DNA of 64,000 nucleotides from Aquanectria penicillioides (Eukaryota; Ascomycota; Sordariomycetes; Hypocreales; Nectriaceae), in contig PYIU01000002.1 in assembly GCA_003415625.1 (NCBI GenBank), forward strand, positions 4,278,001-4,342,000. Reading direction: 5' to 3'. Positions 56,025 through 64,000 of the stretch are shown here, one piece after another; the first letter of the stretch is position 1, and the number at the start of each line of letters is the position of its first letter. The translations under genes and the position numbers were made by a program. Under the pieces are notes generated by a model, which saw nothing but the letters and a program-made list of their open reading frames with translations, had not been told where the DNA came from and did not search any database.

Positions 56025-56050
56025 GGCTGGAGGGCTGGAGGGCTGGAGGG
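56025..56050. repeat. Octamer repeat (GGAGGGCT)n
   Basis: Three full and one partial head-to-tail copies of an eight-base purine-rich unit, inside a wider G/A-rich block from 55990 to 56070 that also has a GGT trinucleotide run. Confidence 0.8.
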
Positions 56051-56729
56051 ATGGTGGTGGTGGTGGAGGGCGACGTCACTGGGTGCCAGAAGGGCCACCA
56101 GACATGACCCAGCGACATGCCCACGTCCTGCGTCCTACGTCCTACGTTCCATATCCAGTATCCAGCATGACCAGCGCAACTCAACTGTCAAGGCCGCGCA
56201 AATGGGATGAGGCGAAATCAACGTATTAGTGGCCAGCGCGTGGCCTTGACACCACAGTACAGCAGCAAACGCTCCGCCGCAAGGCAGCGGCAACTCTGCC
56301 GACTCCTCACTGGGAGTGGATGTGCCGTAAGGATCGAGGCCAGTGGCCGATCGACAGCCCCAGTAGGTTTAGTGGAGAAGACCCTCCGCCAGCTCCCTTG
56401 ACATGCTTCATATCCCACCCAACCCACCCACCAACCGAATATAACCAACTCAACCTCACCATCATCAACTCCCAAACGCTCCGTTTCTTGCCTCCGGCCT
56501 CTTCTCCTCGCCTGGCCACCTTGCTGTCGTATCCTCCTCCGAATAACCATCGCCCGGCCGGTTCGACGAGCATTCTTCCGTCCATTTCCTCCCACGTGCC
56601 CCGCCCCTCCAAGACCGCTCGAGACCGCCCCCCAGCTTACCCCGTCCCCGCGCCTCATTGATTCACCAGCACCAGCACCAGCACCAGCATCGGCACCAAC
56701 ACCCAGGCTTCAGCCTCACCAAGAAGCGG

Positions 56730-56813
56730 ATGGGCTGGCTCCCTCGATCCAACGCCCTTCGACCCTCCTCCTCCAGACCGCAACATCTCCCCTCCTGCCA
56801 CTTGCTCCCTTGA
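56730..56813 (+). promoter_or_regulatory. Upstream ORF before VPS9
   Basis: An ATG at 56730 opens a 27-codon frame that ends with TGA at 56811-56813, eight bases before the VPS9 start codon at 56822. It is in another frame than VPS9. If it lies in the leader, it could reduce or gate translation of VPS9. An alternative is that transcription starts downstream of it. Confidence 0.5.
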
Positions 56814-56821
56814 AGTCGTGC

Positions 56822-59481
56822 ATGTCTCCGCCGGAGCCTTCAGTCGACCCCTCCACCTCCAGTCCGTCTGTCCACGACACGACGCTGCTGTCCGACAAGC
56901 CCCATGGCGAGGTGAAAGACCCCTCTGCGGGGGGACCCGACATGATACAGAAAACTTCTCCCGTCTCGAAGGGCCTGGCCTCTCAGACGGGGGCCAGCCT
57001 TGAGTCTGGAGACTTGATCGACCTGCACGACAATGCCCCAAGTGCATCGCCACAGGACCAGGCGCCAAACGAGACCTTCTCGGCAGAGGCCAAGGGAAAG
57101 CAGGCTGCCAGACCCCAGGAAACCGGGGGCGATGCGCCCGATACCCTGTCGTCATCCATGGCTACACTCAAGCCTATAGCACTCCCTTCGTCGAACGATG
57201 CCAACACGCAGTACCTCACCGCCGAACCGTCCACTTATGTTGACCCCACGCCTGCGACCCCAACAACCTCACAGCCACCTTCGCGAACTCCTTCAAATCC
57301 CGCATACTCTCCCCGATCCAGAGACATCTCGCCATCCAAGTCAGACGCCGAGTACGAAGACAAGCGATACACGAGCGAGGATGAACGAGAAGGCGGGTCA
57401 CGGTCCGAGATCCAGAGCATCATGGCGCAGTTCAGTGCGGTAGGAGGCGGTCCAGATGCCGAGGAAGTCATGAGCCCGAGATTGGAAATCGCATCTCCCA
57501 GGCTAGGGAACCCCGTTCAGCACCCGCCTCGAAACTCCAGCTTAGAACCTTTGGCAACCACCATTTCGGAGCAGCTCCAAGGCCTACACATGGGCACGCC
57601 GTCGCCTTCAGGCGATGCACCCAAGGTTGTCATCGGCGATGACCAGGGTCCCCCCGTTCCTCCCAAAGACGGCGTCCATGGAACCCCTCCGCGCCCAAAA
57701 CCGGAACGTACCGTGAGCTTGGCCTCTCCAAGTTCTCCTGTACAGAGTTATAGGCCACCTCCTCCTGAACCTGAACCGGAACCAACCTTGCCATTTGACT
57801 TCCACCGCTTCCTAGAACAGTTGCGAAATAAGAAGGCAGACCCCGTAGCCCGATATCTGAAATCTTTCTTATTCGAGTTTGGCAAGCGCCAGTGGATGGT
57901 TCATGAACAGGTCAAGATCATCAGCGACTTTCTTGCTTTTATTGCCAACAAGATGGCGCTGTGCGAGGTCTGGAGAGACGTTTCAGATGCGGAATTTGAC
58001 AATGCACGGGAAGGGATGGAGAAACTGGTCATGAACAGGCTATACACCCAGACCTTCTCGCCCGCCATTATGCCGCCGAAACCTATTCCAGGCGCAAAGC
58101 CGAAGCGGAAGGGAGGCGACACCCCAATGGGACCTGGACGACGGGGCCAACATCAGGAAGATGTCGAAAGGGATGATATTATAACCCAGAAAATCAACAT
58201 TTATGGGTGGGTGAAGGAGGACCACTTGGATATTCCACCAGTCGGCGACAGTGGACGGCGGTTCCTAAAATTGGCACAGCAAGGTAATTTTAACCCTCTC
58301 GAACGACTAATTCATTGAATATTTTAGAACCTGTTGGTTGACTTGTACAGAACTTCTTAAAATAAAGTCTTATAGAGCGCCTCGGGATAAGATAATCTGT
58401 GTCCTGAACTGCTGTAAAGTAATCTTCGGTAAGTATTGTATGCGAACTACATTTGTAGTGGCTCTAGTTTGCTAACTAGGTTAGGGCTCTTGAAGCACAA
58501 CAAGTCAGATTCATCAGCCGACTCATTTATGCCTTTGCTCATTTACGTCGTTTTGCAATCAAACCCGGAACACTTAGTTTCTAATGTTCAATACATCCTG
58601 AGATTCAGGAACCAGGAGAAGCTTGGAGGCGAGGCTGGCTACTACCTATCATCATTGGTCAGTTTCCCCGAAAACGTTGGTGTCCGTCGAGTGCCTAGCT
58701 GACGTAGTTATAGATGGGAGCGATTCAATTCATCGAAAACATGGACCGCACAACGCTGACAATCACCGACGAAGAATTTGAAAAGCACGTCGAGGCTGCC
58801 GTCTCAATCATTGCTGAAAAGCACCAGGCCGCCGCATCGCCGACGGTAACTCAACCGCCCCCTTTAAACGAGAAGACGGGTCTTCACACCTCCGGGGAAG
58901 CCTCTCACCGCGCCTCTCTTGACGGCCAGAACAACGCCAGCCCCCGAAGGTCAACCTCGAATGATGGGTATTCTGGCGAAGACAAGGCGGCAATTAGTGG
59001 CCTTCTTGCAACCATACAGCGTCCGCTAACTACTATTGGACGAATCTTCTCCGAAGATCCTGACTCGTCAATGCCAGCGGCGCCTGGTCCAAGTAGCGCA
59101 CCCCGTACCCCGGCGCCACCAGAGCGTCTCTCTCCGCGCAACAGCCGCGATGAGCCTCGAGAGGGCTATGACCGTCCACCATCGAGGCATACTCTGTCGG
59201 CAGAGGATGCAGCAGCCCGGCAGGCCAGCGCCGAAGCAGCTGAGGCTCAGAGATTACACCGTGCAGAGCACGCGAACGTTGTAGAGACGCTGGCCGGAAT
59301 GTTCCCAGACCTTGACAGGGAGATTATCAGCGATGTGGTATATGAGAAAGAGGGAAGGTACGTCAACTGCTTCGCCCCTTTTGTCATTGATTTGATTTGA
59401 TGACTTCCTCTTGTTTACTCATCTGCTGACATTGACAGGGTTGGATTGGCGGTTGATGCATGCCTTGCATTGTCTACATAG
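56822..59481 (+). CDS. VPS9: Rab5 guanine nucleotide exchange factor Vps9
   Basis: Five exons: 56822..58283, 58351..58428, 58485..58657, 58714..59357 and 59439..59481; 799 residues with all phases closing. The first 330 residues are a disordered Ser/Pro/Thr-rich region. A helical bundle begins at PFDFHRFLEQLRNKKADPVARYL, followed by the VPS9 catalytic domain, with APRDKIICVLNCCKVIF, SADSFMPLLIYVVLQSNPEHL and the helix NVQYILRFRNQ visible only across the introns. The C-terminus is a ubiquitin-binding CUE domain: VETLAGMFPDLDREIISDVV, completed by the last exon VGLAVDACLALST. Vps9 activates Vps21/Rab5 GTPases on endosomes and is needed for vacuolar sorting. The first ATG in frame was used as start; the N-terminus is not conserved enough to confirm it. 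Confidence 0.94.
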
Positions 59482-60158
59482 CGCATCGCGGGATGCCATG
59501 AATACCATGACCGCTTTATCGTCGCTTCTGGTGCATGTCATGTCGATATTATGTGTTATGCCACGCGTGAATGCCCCCCGCTAGATCTCAGCATCTTATC
59601 GGTTCCTAGATGAAAGACTGTTGTAACATTGTGCTACTTCGCAAACCCCTTATTCCCCATGGTTTTGTTTTATTCAACGAAGCTGCGTGTTGGTTCATAT
59701 CTCATAGAAACTCTTATTGCTAGTCTCAATTCACGAACCCATGAATTCATGCAAGCAAGCGTTCAATCAAGAACAGGGCCTTCTCGTCTTCAGACCCCTA
59801 AATTTAGCATCCGCTACCGTGTTAACATCAGCGGCCATAAGATGCGTTAGTGGTAAGTCAGCCTACCTTGTTGGCCGGCGGTTGTTGTGTTGGTTGAAGG
59901 CTCAGCCTCCCTGCCCTGATCCATTTGCCCGCCCCCCCTGGGTCATTGAGTCACCTCGCCGAGATAGTTTGTGTAAGACGCTTCATGCAACTACGAGTAT
60001 AAAGCTTCGACCAGGACGCCAAAAAGATGAAAGAAGGGAAATTATTTACTACCATTGAGAGTATCGGCTTCGCTCTCTTCTTGGAGAGACGCTCTTGTTA
60101 AAATTCTTGAATCATAATTTCAGGAATTTTGAAGCCGTGCAAACCACCCACCATCGCA
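59482..60158. other. Spacer between VPS9 and the RNA ligase gene
   Basis: A 677-base, AT-leaning stretch holding the 3' end of VPS9 and the promoter of the RNA ligase gene on the same strand. Its base composition changes sharply at the RNA ligase start codon. No other gene is seen. Confidence 0.5.
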
Positions 60159-61370
60159 ATGCCTCGCAAACTCGTCACGGTGCGGTGCATCGCCGCCATC
60201 AAACCGATCCCCGGGGCCGACCGCGTCGAGACGGTTTCGGTCGACGGCTGGAACTGCGTCGTGCCCGTGGGCGACTTCAAGGTGGGCGACTTTGGCGTCT
60301 ACTTTGAGATTGACAGCCTGCTCCCCGGCGACGACCCGCGATGGGCCTTTCTCGCGCCCAAGGAGAAGGACAAGGCGGGCCGCGGCGAGAGTACGGCCAC
60401 AGCAACTGGGGCCCGGCCCGGCATCCGCATCAAGACGATCCGCATCCGCAAGGTGCTGTCGCAGGGGCTTTTGATGCCCCTCTCCGGGTTCCCCGAGATC
60501 GAGGCCGTCGTCGACGAGCTGCGGGAGCGAAGCAAGGACGAGTTTGAGAAGCAGCTCCGAGCCTTGAGCTTCGAGGACGCACTGGGCGTCACCAAGTTCG
60601 AGCCGCCGGCGCCCAGGGTCAGGGCCGATGGCAAGGCCGGGATCGCGGCCGAGTTCCCCGACTTCATCCCCAAGACGGACCAGGAGCGCGTGCAGAACCT
60701 GCCGGACGTCATGGACGAGTGGCGCGACGCCGTCTTCCAGGAGACGACCAAGATGGACGGCTCGTCCATGACGGTCTACTTTGTCCGCCGCGACAGCCGC
60801 TACTTCGACCTGCTCCCGCCGCTGGCGCCCGACGTCGGCGATGCTGGCGCTCGCACCATCGCCACGGCCAAGAACCAGGGCGAGTTCCCCAACGGGCGTG
60901 TGGGCGTGTGCTCGAGAAACCGCGAGCTCGGCGAGAACATCAAGGACACGCCGCTGTTCTGGGCGACTGCGCTGGCCGCCGGCATCCCCGCCGCGCTGGC
61001 GTCGTGCAACCGCAACCTTGCGCTGCAGGGCGAGCTGTGCGGATCGTCCATCCAAAAGAACTTTGAGGGCTTCGACAACGGGACCCACGAGTTCTACCTC
61101 TTCTCAGTGTGGGACATTGACGCACAGCGATACTTGGCGCCCACCGAGGTGCACAAGACATGGGCGCCCCGGCTGAACATAAAGCACGTCCCCGTCGTGG
61201 GATATCGCCCCCTGAAGGAGATGGCCTCAAGCGTTGCCGACCTCGTGGCGAGGGCAGACGGCACAGGCATCAACGGGCGCAAAAGAGAGGGCATTGTGCT
61301 GAAGCATGTTGACGGAGCCTTTAGTTTCAAGGCCATCTCCAACTCCTATCTGCTCAAACATGGAGAGTGA
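60159..61370 (+). CDS. Rnl5-type RNA ligase (OB domain plus nucleotidyltransferase)
   Basis: Intronless, 403 residues, start at the first ATG. The N-terminal part has the OB-fold signature of Deinococcus and Naegleria Rnl5 ligases: IKPIPGADRVETVSVDGW, DFKVGDFGVYFEIDSLLP and IKTIRIRKVLSQGLLMPL. The nucleotidyltransferase domain follows KTDQERVQNLP and has motif I TKMDGSSMTVYF with the adenylated lysine at K198, a VGVCSRNREL motif III, LQGELCG, motif IV REGIVLKH and motif V SFKAISNSY. Such enzymes seal 3'-OH/5'-phosphate nicks in RNA using ATP, in repair or processing. Third codon positions are overwhelmingly G or C, unlike the flanking genes, so a long antisense frame also stays open. Nothing nearby is an obvious RNA-cleaving partner. 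Presence in fungi is patchy in my experience, so horizontal origin is plausible but untested. Confidence 0.92.
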   Translation: MPRKLVTVRCIAAIKPIPGADRVETVSVDGWNCVVPVGDFKVGDFGVYFEIDSLLPGDDPRWAFLAPKEKDKAGRGESTATATGARPGIRIKTIRIRKVLSQGLLMPLSGFPEIEAVVDELRERSKDEFEKQLRALSFEDALGVTKFEPPAPRVRADGKAGIAAEFPDFIPKTDQERVQNLPDVMDEWRDAVFQETTKMDGSSMTVYFVRRDSRYFDLLPPLAPDVGDAGARTIATAKNQGEFPNGRVGVCSRNRELGENIKDTPLFWATALAAGIPAALASCNRNLALQGELCGSSIQKNFEGFDNGTHEFYLFSVWDIDAQRYLAPTEVHKTWAPRLNIKHVPVVGYRPLKEMASSVADLVARADGTGINGRKREGIVLKHVDGAFSFKAISNSYLLKHGE

Positions 61371-61761
61371 TGTCATGGCCACCCATGTAACACTAATAAA
61401 ACCAACTTGTAACCAGACGTTTAGGGGGGTTTTCTAGAAGGCCATAGTTCTGTCTCAACGCCGACGCCCTCCCAACGCCCTCACCACGCATCAATCATAT
61501 TATGAGTAACGAAGGATATATCATTGGAAAATGTGCATAGTTAAAAGATTATATTGACAAAAGTGATGCGCTTCCGTAGCAAACAAGTCTTCGCTGAAAC
61601 CCTTTCCTCCTTGAATGAAAGTGAAATCGACCCTTCGACTCTAATAAATATAAATCGTCTTCGCTACTTTGGCGTCATTGTACAGGGATTGTGTGCGTGT
61701 GGTGGTATTGTATGTACGCGCGGGACATGGTATCGCTCCGCATCTTGGACCGCGTTATCTC
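61371..61761. other. Convergent 3' spacer
   Basis: A 391-base AT-rich spacer between the stops of the RNA ligase and the flavin-carrier-like gene, which converge. No gene or repeat was recognised. Confidence 0.5.
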
Positions 61762-64000
61762 TTAAAACCCTCTATACCCGCCGCCATTCCCGTACCCGTA
61801 TGATTGCCTATTCGGCTGGCCATAACCGCCATAGGCATCGTGCCGCCCCATGCCTACGGGACTCACTGGGCGGTTGCTCCATCCCATGGGGGCTGCGGAG
61901 TCAACTAGGCTTTGCCTAGCCTCGTTGCCGTCCCTGGGGGTCAGGTTGCGGTTAGGGGGTGGGCTGGCAGACAGGTTCCCGGGTCGGTAACCCTCTTCGG
62001 CGTCTGAGTATCGGTCGTGGTTCAGAGATCTGCGGGCCTCCTTCTCCTTGGAAATGGGGAACATGTTGAAGTTCTCCCCATCTTGCTTACGGTCGAGGAG
62101 CAAAGAGTTGCGCGCGTCCAAGGGGGTGAGTGTGTCCAGGTCACGCTGCATCTTTTCTGTAGAATGAGTCAGACATGATTGTAGCTTTTGGAGTCATAAA
62201 ATATTTGCAAACTTACCCATTTCCTTTCTGCGCTTGCGGTGAGGGTTCTCCTTGCAGGCGATGTTGATGGCGTTCCATGCAATGAGGATGATCAAGATGC
62301 CAGTCAGGGCAGACTGGACAACAATGAGCACGACGCCAGTCACAGTTTTTGTTGTCTGTTGAATGCCCAGCTCTTCGACGAAGACCAGAATGCAGACCAC
62401 GGACAGGACACGGACGACCTGGATGGTAACACCGATGATGGTGCCAGACTTGCGTTCGTAAGGTCGGCTCCAGAGTAACAGGCCAAGCATGACAGACTCA
62501 ATAATGAGCTGGGCAATTGTCTGGCTCATGCCATGGCCATCACCAGCGGCGAGTGCACAGCCCTTGGCGAACAGATAGATGATGGTAGGGACGAAAAGCC
62601 ACCAGTAGTCTTTCTTGTACGACTCATAGAAGAGGGAGTACTTGACCCAAATGTCCTTGTTCTGGTACAGGCCTGAGGGGTTGCCCTCCTCCTGCTTCAG
62701 TTTTCGGGCCGTGCTCCAAATCTTCCAAGAAAAGAAGGCCAAGATGCCAGTAAAAATGCCGAGCGTGACACCAGCCAGTGTCTTGGCGGCCCAAGAATCA
62801 CCGTTTGTGAACTGGTAGACACAGTACAACACCCACATTCCGTAGAGCAGCATGATGAGAGAGGTGATGGCTCTTGCGATGGAACCCCAGTAATGCTCAC
62901 GGAAACCAGCCAGGGACTTCGGGAAGCTGCCGAACAGAGCCCAAAATTCAAGGATAACCTTGACAAGCAAGATGCCGACAACAATGGCAGCCACAATAAT
63001 AGCCACAATCAGAAGCACAGTCATGAAGGTGTTGGATTTAGGGACGCTGAGCTGTTGGACGTACGCCGAAATTCCTGAAACGGTAAGCTTGAGGTTGGTG
63101 ATGCTCGTCTCATTGCTGTCTCGGGCAACCAGCGTTCCAAAGGCGTCAAGCCCACGCTTGAAGTTGGTTTCGTTGGCTGTGCTTGTCGAGTTATCTGGGT
63201 ATACCAGGGTAGCTTTCTGAAGGGCACTGAAGCTATCGTTTGTGAGATTCCCGCCGGTGCGAGCACGGAAGCTGTCGATAGAGTTTTGGAGGTCGGACCA
63301 GGGAACAACGCCGGCAGAAAAGCCGAAGTTCTTGGTGAAGCTGCGATAGACCGGCGGGTAGCTGACAGAGAGCATACCATTCATAGCCATGCCCTGGAAC
63401 CATCCAAGGCTTTCTGCGAAGCTGGGGCTAGGAACACCACTACCACCGGCACCACCGTACATAGCAGCGCTGGCAGCAGACACGCCGGACACTGCGAGGG
63501 AAAGACCCAAAGCACCTACAGCAACATAACTAACACTCTTGAGCTGGACTGTCTTGCCGTTACTGACTTGTGATTGAACGCAGGCAACAGTCTCGTCGTC
63601 GTCGTTGACAAGCTTCAAGGTTGCCTCAGCGGCAATATCGGGGATCTGGAAAGCGATAGATGGGACCATGCTGGCGTATTCGTCGGGAATGTCTTGCGTT
63701 CCACTAGCAGCCCAGTCTCCTGCAGGAACAGGGCACAATTGCTTGACGTAGGTCGAAGTATCACAGGGGTTGAACGTCTTAGTGTAGATGTCATTGCCAT
63801 AGGCGGTGACTTGGAGGGTAGCGGAGACCTTGCGTTCCTTCTTGCTGTAACCGGCGACGTTGAACTCGATCTTTTTGGTGCTCGAATCGTATTTGATATC
63901 CAAGGCAGTGACCTTGATATCAGCCTCCGAGCCGCAATCAGTGTAACCAGTCGTCTCAAGAACGCTGCCGCCCATGACCCCCGTGGCCAAAGCCGTGGCC
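61762..64000 (-). CDS. TRP-like / flavin carrier (FLC) family membrane protein, 5' end cut off by window
   Basis: Minus strand, two exons seen: 64000 (incomplete) to 62217 and 62156..61762, joined over a 60-base intron with a GTAAGT donor and TACAG acceptor (phase 1). The start codon lies beyond position 64000: the reading frame is still open at the edge and shows the end of a signal peptide. An ML-like lumenal domain follows (YTDCGSEADIKVTALDIKY, then Cys-containing segments to about 150 residues in). Next is a TRP-type region with about nine membrane helices, for example TVLLIVAIIVAAIVVGILLV and a helix pair around ITSLIMLLYGMWVLYCVY. The cytosolic tail starts with NPHRKRRKEM and ends Gly/Tyr-rich. 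Yeast Flc1-3 and fission yeast Pkd2 are relatives, linked to flavin transport into the ER, calcium and cell wall integrity. The exact role here is inferred by family. Confidence 0.9.

Larger units (their letters stand above)
55639..56821. other. Divergent promoter region between DUF4291 gene and VPS9
   Basis: A 1.2 kb stretch upstream of both neighbours. It contains the GGAGGGCT repeat, a C/T-rich leader before VPS9 (about 56400-56800), a CACCAG-type hexamer run at about 56658-56690 and a short upstream ORF. Longer open frames here are low-complexity and not credible as genes. Confidence 0.5.

Noticed and set aside
60120..61088. Antisense open frame of 322 codons opposite the RNA ligase
   Set aside because: It is a by-product of the very high G/C content at third codon positions of the ligase; its translation shows no domain and starts inside the VPS9-ligase spacer.

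Overview
The window comes from a filamentous ascomycete (Pezizomycotina, most likely Sordariomycetes). The reasons are: genes broken by many short introns of about 55-105 bases with GT..AG ends and CTAAC-like branch points, short to moderate spacing between genes, two Gal4-type Zn2Cys6 transcription factors with a Fungal_trans domain, a HET-domain protein, a GH7 cellobiohydrolase with a fungal CBM1, and a CAP (SCP/PR1) secreted protein. No prokaryotic operon, viral genome, transposon ORF, rRNA or convincing tRNA was seen. Exon joins were worked out by hand from splice motifs, reading phase and family alignment from memory; no search was run.

Layout. The left third (2-17 kb) is mostly housekeeping: a CWF19L1/Drn1-like protein and the giant nucleolar protein UTP20 share a 324-base divergent promoter, followed by the mitochondrial Hsp70 escort protein ZIM17, a secreted CAP protein and a SNF5-family chromatin remodelling subunit whose frame is broken by one base. 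A 3.3 kb gene-free stretch leads to cbh1 (GH7-CBM1), which faces an MFS sugar transporter tail to tail: secreted cellulose breakdown beside sugar uptake. A 3.8 kb low-complexity region rich in pyrimidine tracts and microsatellites follows. Next come a small three-exon secreted CVNH (cyanovirin-like) protein and a Zn2Cys6 factor with a 20-base microexon. A 4.2 kb gap separates this from a second, divergent Zn2Cys6 factor, which also carries a one-base break.

The right part holds a conserved protein of unknown function (772 aa), a molybdenum-cofactor-sulfurase-like PLP enzyme without a MOSC domain, a GPI-anchored Cu-only superoxide dismutase, the tiny V-ATPase subunit f (three exons, 87 aa), a HET-domain protein, a DUF4291 protein, the Rab5 exchange factor VPS9 (VPS9 plus CUE domains), an intronless GC-rich Rnl5-type RNA ligase, and a TRP-like/flavin-carrier membrane protein that runs off the right edge.

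Main points for a second look: (i) two genes each need one extra C in a C-run to restore the expected protein; (ii) the CVNH gene and V-ATPase subunit f are only visible after splicing; (iii) the Rnl5 RNA ligase looks compositionally foreign and lies near a HET protein and a DUF4291 protein; (iv) a microexon sits inside a zinc-cluster DNA-binding domain.
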